Origin: Maniola hyperantus
Lineage: Eukaryota > Arthropoda > Insecta > Lepidoptera > Nymphalidae
Reading direction: 5' to 3'
Length of the DNA: 64,000 nucleotides
Assembly: GCF_902806685.2 (NCBI RefSeq)
Contig: NC_048554.1
Coordinates: 2,790,001 to 2,854,000, forward strand
Shown: one piece after another, positions 35,453 through 46,396 of the stretch
Numbering within the stretch: position 1 is the first letter of the stretch
How the letters are laid out: every line of letters starts with the position of its first letter
Translations under genes and position numbers: made by a program
The notes under the pieces: model-generated
The model's input: only the letters and a program-made list of their open reading frames with translations
Database searches by the model: none
What the model was told of the DNA's origin: nothing

Positions 35453-35925
35453 GATATAATTTACTAGTACTCGACAGGTCGAGATGGTAATCGGTGTGGG
35501 AACGCCTCGCACAGCCCCCACGCTAAAGGTATGATTCCGAACCACGCTGCACGCAGCAGCGCTGCCGCAACAGTGCTGTCACCAGCTGTCACAGTCCTGT
35601 CACGGCACTACTGGTCCCCATACAATCTCTATAAGCTTAAATGAGATTGCATTCCGAACTAGGCAGCAATGTTCCGCTACATTGCTGCCGCGACATTGCT
35701 GCCTAGCTCGGAATGTAATGTCACATAAGCTTATAGAGATTGTATGGTGACCAGTAGTGCCGTGTCAGCTGATGACAGCACTGTTGCGGCAACGCTGCTG
35801 CGTGCAGCGTGGTTCGGAATCATAGCTTTACCCGTTGCGGGAGAGCGCAGGTGACGTGCGGGTGTGCGGGGCGTCCCCCCGCCTCATAACCCGATTGCTA
35901 TCTCAACCAGTCGCGGACTATAGAA
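35453..35925. mobile_element. Foldback MITE family M3 split by another MITE
   Basis: The left half TAGTACTCGACAGGTCGAGA and right half GATTGCTATCTCAACCAGTC are the two arms of the compact element seen whole at 53566-53653. The halves are separated by the 35524-35830 insertion. Confidence 0.75.
35524..35830. mobile_element. Foldback MITE family M4, TA-flanked, about 303 bp
   Basis: Ends AAGGTATGATTCCGAACCAC and GTGGTTCGGAATCATAGCTT lie between TA dinucleotides. The middle holds a second palindrome around GGCAGCAATGTTCCGCTACA. A truncated copy is at 37737-37913. Confidence 0.88.
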
Positions 35926-36138
35926 GGGGCATCGTGTCAATTACCACAATATCAACGGCGTTGGACTACTGTCTTTCTTTATACCGTGCAACGACGTCGC
36001 TTAGTAACTTACCGACAGATTACGGATAGATTGATTATTAATGTCGCCGTTAGTTAGTGAATAGCAAAGCACTAGATAGATATGTAGGAAACTGTAAAAT
36101 TAATATGAATAAATAAATTTAAAAAAATAAAAACTTAC

Positions 36139-36259
36139 CATGAATAGTTAGCTCGGAGTCCCGGTTCAGCTCGTACAGCCTCAGCGCCTCGTCGAGCTCC
36201 AACTGCGTCGATATGGTGCACGGGTCGCCTTCCTCGTCCACCCACTTCATTGTAAACAC
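36139..36259 (-). CDS. aPKC: aPKC coding exon 2 (OPCA half of PB1)
   Basis: The acceptor reads ctag before GTGTTTACAATGAAGTGG, and the donor is ATTCATG then gtaag. The 121-nt exon encodes 40 residues plus one base. The acidic WVDEEGDP segment supplies the PB1 acidic face. The flanking introns are crowded with repeats, including two foldback MITEs of the same family at 35.5 and 37.7 kb. Confidence 0.93.
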
Positions 36260-38698
36260 CTAGATCAAACAAAACAATATTTTATTTTATTTTTTATCCG
36301 ACTAGAACTAGTGGTTGATACGTCGGGCTTCTATTGGGGAGGCTAATTTATTTAACGGTGACGGAAAAAATCGTGAAGAAACCTGCATGCCTGAGAGTCC
36401 TCCATAATGCTCTCAAAGATGTGTGAAGTCTGCCAATCCACTCTTGACCAGTGTGGTAGACTACGGCTCAACCCTTCTCATTTTGAGAGGAGACTCATGC
36501 TCAATAGTGAGCCAGCGATGGGTTGATCATGAATATGGGTTGGGTTGCTAAATGCGAACGTGTGTGTGTTTGTTGGTTTGTCCTTCAATCACATCGAAAC
36601 GGAGAAACCGATTGATGTGACTTTTTGCATGGGTATAGTAAAGACCTGGAGAGTGACATAGCCTACTTTTTATTCCGAAAAATCAAAGAGTTCCCACGGG
36701 ATTTTTAAAAACCTAAATCCACACGGATGAAGTCGCGGGCATCTGCTAGTAAATTATAAATGCGAAAGTGTGTGTTTTTCTACTAGCTTTCAAGCCCGTT
36801 TAACTGATTTGGACGAAATATGGTACAGGGAAAATCAAACAGTTCCCACGGCATTTTTGAAAACCCTAATTTTTTTATTTTTTTTAAATTTATTATGAAC
36901 ATACCTACAAGAAAAAAGTTACACTTAATAGGTAGCACGCATTGTAAAAAACCACAGAGGTTTGATCCTCAATGCGTTCGTCTGCGCATTACATCATGCC
37001 TACTTATATCATTAAAAAAATTATAAATTCAACGTGGACGAAGTCACAGACATCATCTGTTTGGTTCAGAGATAAGAGAGAATCCAGAGACGGATTTAAG
37101 CTACTTTTTAACTCGGTAAATGGAAGAGTTCCTTTGGGATTTTCAAAAATTCAAATCCACGTTGACGAAGTCGCGGGCGTCATCTAGTTCTAGATGACGC
37201 CGATGGCGACGATGATGACTTTTGTTAGTTGTTTGCAGATGTTTTTTTACCTTTTGCAGTGTTCAGTAAGGCATAACGACAAGTTCAAAGACTTCTTATT
37301 TTTTAAATCTAAAATCAAGTCTTTAATACCATACCGAATGTTAGACTTAGTTCTTTTTATCGACTACGGCAAAGCTTAAAGGAAGGGTTATGAGTTTAGC
37401 AGCCTATGAATGAATGTATGTTTGTAACTATTTTGTGTGTTCCACTGTAACGGCTGAACTACTGGACCGATTTTCCCGTCCGTCCGCCTGTCTCTCTGCT
37501 AGCCTTTCACGGCCCATCCATTCAACCGATTTTGATGAAACAGTACAGTACAGCGATAGCTTGCATCCCGGGGAAGGACATAGGCTACTTTTTATCCCGG
37601 AAAATTAAAGAGTTCCCACAGAATTTTTAAAAACCTCAATCCACGCGGACAAAGTCGCACGCATCATCTAGTAATGAATAAATAATAATTGAATTTGACT
37701 ATATTTCTAGCATTTAGTGACAAAATACATTTGCCAGGTATGATTCCGAACCACGCAGAACGCAGCAGTGCTGCCGCAACAGTGCTGTCGCGGCACTACT
37801 GGTCCCCATACTATCTCTATAAGCTTATTTGAGATTACATTCCGAGCTAGGCAGCAATGTTCCGCTACATTGCTGCCGCGACATTGCTGCCTAGCTCGGA
37901 ATGTAATCTCATAGTTACTCATGGCACATGCAACTAGCACTATCTCTTATCACGACCTTAATCCATGATTCAACATTGTCTAAATTCATAGGTTAATGAA
38001 CAATTAATTTTGTAATATGCAAACATTGTAAAATAGTTACTTTGATGGAAATGGCAATAAAAATTATGAGTCTCAGATAAAAAACCGGCCTTTTTTATTA
38101 TGGATTTTTTATTTCACTACCCATATAATAAATGTGTAAGTGTGTTTGTTAGTTGGTTGCCCTTAAATCCCGCCACAGTGGAGCAACGGATTGTCGTGAT
38201 TTTTGCATGGATTTAGTTAAAGAACTAGAGGATACCCGGAAAATCAAAGAGTTCCCACGGGATTTTAGAAAACCTAAATCCACGCGGACGAAGTAGCGGG
38301 CATCAGCTAGTTAAGTCTAAATCTATAAAAGGAAAAGATGACTGACTGACTGATATATCAACGCTCAAATACTGGACGGATTCGGCTGAAATTTGGCATG
38401 CAGATAGCTATATGACATAGGCATCCGCAAAGAAAGGATTTTTGAAAATTTAACCCCTAAGGGAATGAATTAAGGGCTTGAAGATTGTGTAGTCCACGAG
38501 GACAAATTCAAGAGCATAAGCTAGTTATAAATATACCTGATCAGGCTGAAAGCGGCATATAGCCATCATCTCTTGGGTGAACTCCTCCAGTGTGACATTG
38601 TGGTTGATGTACGTAATGAACACATCCCCACTGTACACAGTCTTGACTCGCACGTCCGTCGTGTGATCGTTCTGGCCCACCAGTTGACTCGGCATCAT
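36139..38698 (-). CDS. aPKC: Atypical protein kinase C, first two coding exons (PB1 domain), partial
   Basis: The polarity kinase of the Par-6/Par-3/aPKC complex at the cell cortex. Two minus-strand exons are seen: 38537-38698 (starts MMPSQLVGQNDHTTD) and 36139-36259. They join at phase 0 to give RFQPDQ-VFTMKWVDEEGDPC and end at phase 1 after DSELTIH. Together they encode about 94 residues covering the PB1 domain. The basic lysine of strand 1 (VRVKTVY, about residue 19) and the acidic OPCA loop (WVDEEGDPCTISTQLELDEA) are both visible, as expected for a type I/II PB1 that binds Par-6. The start ATG ATG is preceded by an in-frame TGA eight codons upstream, inside the same exon (acceptor at about 38726), so the 5' UTR has at least one further exon upstream. 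Donors and acceptors are GT-AG. The C1 and kinase exons would lie at lower coordinates but none was found, so the next intron exceeds 36 kb or those exons lie outside the window. Confidence 0.93.
36345..36530 (+). mobile_element. tRNA-derived SINE1, 3' part
   Basis: AAACCTGCATGCCTGAGAGT to GCCAGCGATGGGTTGATCAT. Confidence 0.75.
36545..37190 (+). mobile_element. Two or three Helitron-like family A copies, the later ones degraded
   Basis: CTAG(T) ends occur at about 36752 and 37186. The second unit carries unrelated AT-rich sequence at 36865-37060. Confidence 0.6.
37440..37675 (+). mobile_element. Helitron-like family A copy
   Basis: TTTCACGGCCCATCCATTCA to AAAGTCGCACGCATCATCTAG. Confidence 0.65.
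37737..37913. mobile_element. Foldback MITE M4, right arm lost
   Basis: GGTATGATTCCGAACCACGC to GCTCGGAATGTAATCTCA. It matches the left two-thirds of 35524-35830. Confidence 0.85.
38113..38527 (+). mobile_element. Helitron-like A and B copies, adjacent
   Basis: A: TCACTACCCATATAATAAATG to GCGGGCATCAGCTAG (38313). B: TCTAAATCTATAAAAGGAAA to AGAGCATAAGCTAG (38525). B abuts aPKC exon 1. Confidence 0.7.
38537..38698 (-). CDS. aPKC: aPKC coding exon 1 (N-terminus and first half of PB1)
   Basis: The exon holds 54 codons from ATG ATG CCG to GAT CAG, then donor gtatat. Upstream, an acceptor (tttcag, about 38727) indicates a non-coding 5' exon further up. Residues DVRVKTVYSGDVFITYI and CRFQPDQ match the start of the aPKC PB1 domain. 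Confidence 0.92.
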
Positions 38699-39114
38699 GT
38701 CACTGTTACTTATCACCAATCACCTGAAATTGTATGATAAAGTGATAATATTAGTAAAGTAACATAATTATTGATCACCAAATATCATTGTAGATATTAT
38801 ATCCTATATATATCCATAATATTTGGTGATCATCATCATCATCATCTAATGATCATGGTTGGTGATCATGATCGCCAGCTCACTACTAGACACTGGTATA
38901 CTCTAAGAATGTAAACATATTTTTTTAGTCCAAAATAGAGGTGACCAATTTATTTATTAACCTGTTAATTTAACACATATTAAAGTTTGTTGATTAACTG
39001 CGATACTAAAACTTAACAATTTTAAATAAAAAAATATTATTAAATCAAAAAATACAAATTATTATAGTTAGGACCTATACCTACGTTCTAAGTAGCTGCA
39101 GTAGGTACTTAAGT

Positions 39115-39200
39115 AGGTAGCGCGAAGATTCCAGGAAATTAAATTTCGAAGGGGGCGCGCGGTGCAAAACGCGCGCGCGACGACATTATACCTACCGATT
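39115..39200. promoter_or_regulatory. CpG-dense patch between aPKC and cpb
   Basis: GGGGGCGCGCGGTGC and ACGCGCGCGCGACGAC stand out. It could belong to the upstream exon or promoter of aPKC; this is inferred from position only. Confidence 0.25.
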
Positions 39201-39555
39201 GCGACCGATTACGTCATGCGCTAAAAATACCGATGCATTGAATATGGTTAAAAATAGCAAGTCAACTAATGTTAAATAGCACCACATCGATATGATGATA
39301 AATTTAGCATATCAAATGATTTTGTTGTTCCCATCGAATACCTACGAAGTGTTAATAAATAAGTTAAATAATTTTGTTATTTTTGTTGATGCTTTGATTT
39401 GATACATAAATAATACAATAGTCGAAATTTTTGTTATTTCTGTTTATTATTACCGATACCTACTGTTCGATTAACGATAGTGCGCGTTCATAGACTTTTT
39501 GCTAGTTTATTTTTTCGGGTAATTTGATGGTGTAGTTTATTTTGCTCACTTCGTT

Positions 39556-39680
39556 GTCTGTCCGTCCGTCTGTCTGTCTGTGCGTCCGTCCGTCCGTCTG
39601 TCTGTGCGTCCATCCGTCCGTCTGTCTGTGCGTCCGTCCGTCCGTCTGTCTGTGCGTCCGTCTGTCTGTCTGTCTGTCAA
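39556..39680. repeat. (TGTC/CGTC)n microsatellite inside a family C fragment
   Basis: Four near-identical ~32-bp blocks of CGTCCGTCTGTCTGTG type, flanked by family C sequence (GAAACCTACAGGGTACTTCC). Confidence 0.88.
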
Positions 39681-39796
39681 GAAACCTACAGGGTACTTCC
39701 CATGGACCTTGAATCATGAATTTATCAGGTAGGTAGGTACCTAGGTTTTATACCACACGCAAGGGGGAAAATTTGAAAACCGTAATTTCTGGTCAC

Positions 39797-39925
39797 GTCA
39801 TCATCATCATCATCATCATCATCAACCGATAGACGTCCACTGCTGGACATAAGTCTCTTGGAGTGACTTCCACTCCACACGTCACGGTCTTGCGGCGCCT
39901 GAATCCAGCGGCTCCCTGCGACTCG
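39797..39925 (-). mobile_element. LINE 3' end fragment
   Basis: (ATC)n then CAACCGATAGACGTCCACTG and GCGGCTCCCTGCGACTCG. Confidence 0.75.
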
Positions 39926-40336
39926 TTTGGTTACATCACCAAAAATAAATTGAAATGTATTCATGAAAGTAGTGTTTTCAATTTTCAAAGTAAGATGAAA
40001 TCAAGTGGGGTAGGTATCGTGTTTTTTTTTTTTTTTAGTCAGTGTTATATTTTTAACGTGTTTATTTATCAATAAATTTTAATAACAATTATTGATATTA
40101 TATTATGTAAGTTTAACAGTATTTGACACCACTAGTCCAAAACCTCCCACTTGACATACATAACAGTGACATACATAACAGACAAGATAGATCAGAATTT
40201 TATTAAAATTATCTTTACTTTGATATAGTTACTAATATTACATATTATCATATGTGATTTGGATAAGATTAACGAAGTAAAAATTAAAATCGAATACAGA
40301 TGTTAAAATTAAAATCATGAGAAACCGCCACCACTG

Positions 40337-40536
40337 CACATGCTCCTAGAGTGCACGGGCATAGCAGATCAACGCGAACACCATTTAGGTTCCCCGACCT
40401 CACTCCATGAAGCCCTCGGCAGCCTGGGCGGTCTATTTGGCTTCTGGAGTGAAGACTTTGGCGGGGAGGAGCGATGCACGCACAACAGACGGAAACGTTT
40501 AAGTGCGGAAACCAGCCTAGAGTGAAGAAGAAGAAG
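40337..40536 (+). mobile_element. 5'-truncated LINE with target duplication and (GAA)n tail
   Basis: It encodes HMLLECTGIADQREHHLGS and ends with SAETSLE stop then GAAGAAGAAGAA. The 14-bp AACCGCCACCACTG is present at 40323-40336 and 40537-40550. Confidence 0.88.
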
Positions 40537-40550
40537 AACCGCCACCACTG

Positions 40551-42264
40551 AGTCACTGATGATGCTCATGGCACAGTAGTAACATGTGAAGCCTTTCTGG
40601 TGATGCCTATGATACTCAATGTAGTGTGAATCCATATAGATTGAATAAGTTTAATACCCTACTCATTTTGGGACAGCAAATATCAAAAGTAGCTTTATAA
40701 TATGTATAATATTGTCGCTTAAGTTTTAATAACACTACATAAATCATTTTTGAAGCCATTAATTAGAGTATTTAGAAACACATCATTTCAGCTAGTTGGA
40801 AATAAGAAAACATCCAACAGAAACTCTTAAAGGATAAAAAATAACTGCACTAATACTTTTTATTCCTTTAAGAGTTTTTATGACTTTAAGAAACACAACA
40901 CAAACATGTGGAAACTGCAAGCTGAAAGCACCGCAGAGTGAAAACTCTCATGTAAAGTTGCTAATTTTGACTTTTTTGTAATATAAAATAACTTATGTTG
41001 TCGTAGTACTTAAGTGACACTATACTGTATACTGTTAGTTCTAATTAGCATGTAATGATATGGCTTAGTGCCTTTCAACATTCTAAAGCAACACACATTC
41101 TAATGGTGTCTATTATGTCAGTAACTCTTACAAAATGATAAAGAAGGATCTTAGGAGCCTCATACCCTTAGTTTATCTTGACTTTTTGCATAAACTTCAA
41201 CCATAATACTAAAACAAGTAAAACATTTAAAGTAGCTCATACTTAATTAAAAGTATTATTAGTACCTACTTATCACAAAAAATTAGATAAGTACTACTTT
41301 TAATTACGAACTTTGACAATCATAAATAATTACTCATTATAACCAGCGCAGATTCCCAAATCTCTATAGTTATTCCTATGGTTTCTATAGGTATGGTTTC
41401 TTTGCATAACCTATTTAACATACAATGATAATTATAACGTAATTCCTAATGAACGATTATAGTGCGAGCCCAGCGGCGTATAGTTATGTGGTTTACTTCC
41501 CGTTTCGGCATGTACAAAAGGCTAAGGTGTAATATCGCACCAAACATTCCCACAACATGAATCATTTTAATGGGCACAAAGCAAACTTTTTAAAGTAACT
41601 CACTTATATGAACAAGAACTTAACAGTCGCGGTGTACAAAGCACAGTTTAATTTAGAAAATTAATAAGAAATTCTGTTTTTTAATTACCTATTTATTTAA
41701 AAAGTAGTATCAACAAAAGTTTTGACACAACAACATTCAATTTGATAAACTGACAGTTGTTGCAGCATATATAATGTACTCTGTGGTTGCAGCCCATTTG
41801 CAGCCAGCAGCAGCCCATAGGCCCAAGGCCATAGCTTGGACCATAGGCTATAAAAACAAGTTGCAGCCGGAACTCGGAAGGAAAGCGTTCAATCAAAAAT
41901 AACACACATAATTTACGGAAATCTTAGGACTCAAAAAGTGTACAGTGTTCTGTCTAACATACGCTATTTGCGCTATGAATGAAGGAGTAAGATATATATC
42001 TGTTTCTTTAGTCTTTAAACAGAACTGTCGCTATCTATAGTATTTTTATTTGTTATCTGTAATGTTGAAATTGACATATTGACAGATGTCAAATAATTGA
42101 CATTTATGATCTATATACCATCATATACCATATATACCATATACGTGCTATATACGAAAATTGCATTACTGTTCTCATTTTTTAACGAACGAATTATCTT
42201 CTGAATTTAACTTTTTATTGCACAAATAAACTGTAATTTTGGGTTTTAAACTTTGTGTTCAGCC
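40551..42264. other. Upstream region of cpb, no recognised repeat
   Basis: AT-rich. It should hold the cpb promoter and 5' UTR, but no core element could be assigned with confidence. Confidence 0.4.
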
Positions 42265-45200
42265 ATGGTAAATTTAATCAAGTCATTGTAGTGGATCATT
42301 GTCGATAAGATTAACTTTTTGTTGTGATGACTAATGCCTGTGCTATTTAGGATAAAATATCGTATATTTATTTACAGACAGAACAGCAGATGGATTGCGC
42401 TCTAGATTTGATGAGGAGGTTGCCTCCTCAGCAGATTGAGAAAAATTTAACAGATTTGATCGACTTGGTGCCAAGTTTATGCGAAGACTTGTTATCGTCG
42501 GTTGACCAGCCATTAAAAATCGCTCAGGACCGAAGTAACGGGAAAGACTACTTGTTGTGTGATTACAATCGGGACGGCGACTCGTACCGATCTCCATGGT
42601 CAAACACTTATGATCCTCCACTTGAAGATGGTTCTATGCCCTCAGAGAGATTGAGAAAGTTAGAAATCGAAGCTAACCATGCTTTTGACCAGTACAGGGA
42701 AATGTATTTTGAAGGTGGTGTGAGCTCTGTGTACTTATGGGACATGGATCATGGTTTTGCAGGTATGCACTATTAATCATAATTTACGTTTTTTTTTATT
42801 CCAATATGTTATCTTGACGTTGAAAAATTAACATTAATAGGCTACTTGACAATTTTTTTAAGTTGGTCTTAAATGGTTAATATTTGTCCTATTATATCAA
42901 AAAAATTAACACTATATTTTTTTGCGCCCTAAAAACCGTAAAACTTTAATTTAAAAAAATATTTTTCTTAGACAGGTGAAAACATGGGTGAAAACACTGT
43001 CGGCCATGTTTGGCCGATAGATTATCTGTGCTCTGACGTCATGCATTTGTAAACAACAGTATAACCACAGGGTTATACTGTTGTTTACAAATGCATGACG
43101 TCAGAGCACAGATAATCTATCGGCCAAACATGGCCGACAGTGTTTTCACCTGTCTAAGAAAAATATTTTTTTAAATTAAAGTTTTACGGTTTTTAGGGCG
43201 CAAAAAAATATAGTGTTAATTTTTTTGATATAATAGGACAAATATTAACCATTTAACACCAACTTAAAAAAATTGTCAAGTAGCCTATTGAAACATAACT
43301 TGGAATACTTCGGAACTCTATAGACTGATAAAATAACTTGAATAGAATTACAATTCAATAAAACTTTCAAAAATAAGTGAATCTGCCCGAAAAACTTACT
43401 TAGAAGTAAGATATTATAGTCTACATTACACTTTTATTCTTAGTTAACTTCAGTTAAGCTGAGTTTGTTATCATTTCAGTAGAATTTGTTGCCCTGAATC
43501 TGTTATAGTATTCACTGGTTGTAAGCACCACCTATAGATTGAGTTTTATTAGCTACAAGAAAATTGGTGATCTACATTTCGATTCCTGCGCTCCGCCTCA
43601 GTCCAAATTCCAAAAGTCATTTGTGGGAATCACAAAATTCCACAATCTATTTTGGACTTGCCTTTACACAAGTTTAAAAAAACTATTAAAAGTATGCTCC
43701 TAAAAAAAGCATATTACACAATGAAGATTATTTAAATTATAAAAGAGCGTGAATTTGACCTGCAGCTTGTTCCAGCAACACTGGACTGCAAATATTTTTT
43801 TGTACATGGCGTATTATTGTATGTCCAAATTCCACAGGATTTTGAAAAACCTAAATCCACACGTACAATGTTGCGGGCATCAGCTAGCTCTTAATAGTTT
43901 TAACAGTAGTACTTTAATAACCATACTTAGTTATTAGCTGTCACGTTTACTTCCTAAATTTTTTTGTGCGATTCTTTTTTCCAGGTGTGATTCTAATAAA
44001 GAAAGCAGGTGATGGTTCTCAGAAGATCAAAGGCTGCTGGGACTCCATACATGTGGTAGAAGTGGTAGAGAAGAGCTCAGGAAGGAATGCCCACTACAAG
44101 TTGACCTCTACTGCTATGCTGTGGCTTCAGACCAACAAGGAAGGGAGTGGGACCATGAATCTTGGTGGCAGTTTGACTAGACAGGTAATTTGTTGATAAT
44201 AATTATAAGTAGAAAAAATAATTAAACACTATGTGGATTTAGGTTTTTTAAATATCCCATGGGAACTGTTCTTTCTGGTTTTACAGGACAAAAAGTAGCC
44301 TATGCCTATACCTGGATTGCAAGCTATCTCTATATCAAATTTGACAAAATTTGTTAAACAAATGGGCTGGTAAAAGCTAGCAGACAAACACACTTTCGCA
44401 TTTATATTATTATAGTATGGATATGAGTACGGATATTATTTAATATTGATTAATGCATATTGCTGGTTCAATTATTTTATTTTATTTTATTTTATTTTAT
44501 TTATTTTATATCTTATTAGAACGGCAGTGCCACTTACACTAACTAGATGATTAATAATAAATTTAAATACAAATAAAGGTACAAGAAAAAAGACAAAATA
44601 CAAAACGATAAAAGATCAAAGGATTTTTATGTAGAAGCAATATTGATGAGGAAGCCCACAAAAAGCTAGGTTGGGCAGCTTTGGGGAAAGTGAGTCAAAT
44701 TTTCTCATCAAAGATGACTAACTATATTATAATTATTTATCTCACTGAGATAACCAACTCTTAAATGTACAATTTAAGAAATACTTAACATTTTTTTTTT
44801 TTTTTTATTAAGTCATTTATTTATTATGTGCTTTCCAATATTATTACATAATTAATTGAACAATTATTATTATTATTATATCATGTCAATGTTAGAAAAC
44901 CCGTTGGGCACAACAGTCTTAGCTGGGAGACGGCGTTGTATTAATTGTCAAAACTTAAAAAACCTATCCTTACGTTTCCAGGCAGAGCAAGATTCAGCAG
45001 TGAGTGATGTGACTCCTCACATTGCTAACATCGGTCGTATGGTGGAAGACATGGAGAATAAGATTAGGAACACCCTCAATGATATTTATTTTGGTATGTT
45101 CCTTCTTGTAAAGCTACAATACACAACTTCTGTTAAATAGAAACACTTTTCAAAATTGAAAAATGTTTCTATTTAACCTTAATTGTAATTTTTTAAGAAA

Positions 45201-46311
45201 TGGGATTGTTAGTTAAATGTTATTATTTGGAAAAAAAAGTTTTTTTGATACTCGAAAAGTCAGCCCTAAGCTGTATTCTTCACGGATGAGAGAATTGCGG
45301 CACAAGTCAAAGCCGTGTGACAAAATTCGATAAAAACTTTATGGGCCAACTCCACAGGACGACACTATCGCGACGATACGACGGATAACTGGTATACTGT
45401 CTCGGACTAGTCGCGTCTCGCGATATAGTGCGTACAAAATGACGTCCACGCGCCATTTTAACTTTGTGTCAATTATTGTTATGTTAAAAGTACGATTTGT
45501 CCTTATTTTAAAGGTGAGCCGTATTTTTAAAATGGCGGGTGAGAAGTCATTTCGTACGGATTAGAGATATGTTACGGAGGTTTGATTCCGATTCCGAAAG
45601 GTCGTAACTTCCGATTGATTTTGCATCTTCGGTTCCGATAAATTTTAATCGGAAGTTATATCGGAGGTCGAATATGCTGATGCTGCTTCGATTCGATTGT
45701 TTTTATTGTCAACACCCAGGTATACACCTACCGGTATTATTTTTTGAACTGATATAAGAATAAGAATTATTTTTTAGACCTGCCCTTAACACATATCTCT
45801 TCTGCCTCCACCTCTGATTCCGGTTCCGGTTCCTATAAAACTAAATTAAAAACTCCGGTTCCGAATTCGGTTCCGATATAAGCACTTCCATAACATCCCT
45901 AATACGGACTATACCATTGAGTATTGCGACGATACCGTCGAGTCTTGCGCGATATCGCCACGTTACGCGACAGTTGAGAAGCCCAACGAGGCGTTGCAGT
46001 CACGTCACGCGGCGATCCGGGACTCGTGGAGCTTCGGTGCGAGTCGCGACGACACGCTGGCGGAATCACCGTTGTACCGTGGATATTATCCGACGATAGA
46101 ACGGACTCGTTGCGCTTCTCTTATCTGTGGATATGGCGCCTAAAATGAATACAGAGTGATAATTTGAATCATTTTTGTAGGCAAAACAAAAGACATAGTG
46201 AACGGCTTGCGTTCGACGGTGCCAGCCAATGTGGTGCGACAGAAGGCCGCTCTGCAGCACGACTTGGCCGAGGCGTTGCTGCAACGCCGGCAGACCACGC
46301 GCGCGGACTGA
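42265..46311 (+). CDS. cpb: F-actin capping protein subunit beta, complete, five coding exons
   Basis: Beta subunit of the CapZ heterodimer, which caps actin filament barbed ends in the cytoplasm together with the alpha subunit. Coding exons: 42265-42267, 42378-42762, 43985-44184, 44982-45093 and 46181-46311. They sum to 831 nt, giving 276 aa and a TGA stop. All introns are GT-AG and the phases join correctly. The protein starts MTEQQMDCALDLMRRLPPQQ, contains YLLCDYNRDGDSYRSPWSN and HGFAGVILIKKAGDGS, then SPHIANIG-like HIANIGRMVEDMENKIRNTL and FGKTKDIVNGLRS. These are near-invariant family signatures across animals. The length matches the family (about 275). The C-terminal 30 residues form the amphipathic 'tentacle' that grips actin. 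The start is chosen because ATG at 42265 followed by gtaaat joins in frame to ACAGAACAGCAG, giving MTEQQ as in insect orthologues. Intron 2 holds a large hairpin. No frameshift or stop was seen. Confidence 0.97.
42836..43289. mobile_element. Giant foldback element in cpb intron 2
   Basis: The left arm 42836-43066 and right arm 43071-43289 are complementary over 219 bp. There is one mismatch and a 12-base extra piece (ATGGGTGAAAAC, a local duplication) in the left arm. The loop is ACAG. The ends read TAGGCTACTTGACAAT and its inverse, with TA at both borders, so a TA-target MITE is likely. Confidence 0.93.
43830..43890 (+). mobile_element. Helitron-like family A 3' fragment
   Basis: AAACCTAAATCCACACGTAC to GCGGGCATCAGCTAG, in cpb intron 2. 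Confidence 0.65.
44240..44420 (-). mobile_element. Helitron-like family A copy, degraded
   Basis: GTGGATTTAGGTTTTTTAAA to AAACACACTTTCGCATTTAT, in cpb intron 3. Confidence 0.65.
44474..44503. repeat. (TTTTA)n microsatellite
   Basis: About six units in cpb intron 3. Confidence 0.9.
45350..46120. repeat. Repeat-derived CpG-rich sequence in cpb intron 4
   Basis: CGCGACGATACGACGG-type sequence flanks an insert (about 45560-45902) rich in GGTTCCGATT words. Confidence 0.4.
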
Positions 46312-46396
46312 GGACTAGAGGACTTCGAGTCTGGTAATTACCCATCACATATTATACCAATATATCTTGTTGTAACAGTTAGGTACCCATATTAAA

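Noticed and set aside
39502..39717. Frame with RTDRQTHRQTDG repeats
   Set aside because: It translates a (TGTC/CGTC)n microsatellite.
40340..40525. 61-codon frame starting MLLECTGIADQ
   Set aside because: This is the C-terminus of a truncated retrotransposon inside a target-site duplication, not a host gene.
42343..42621. Minus-strand 92-codon frame
   Set aside because: It is the shadow of cpb exon 2.
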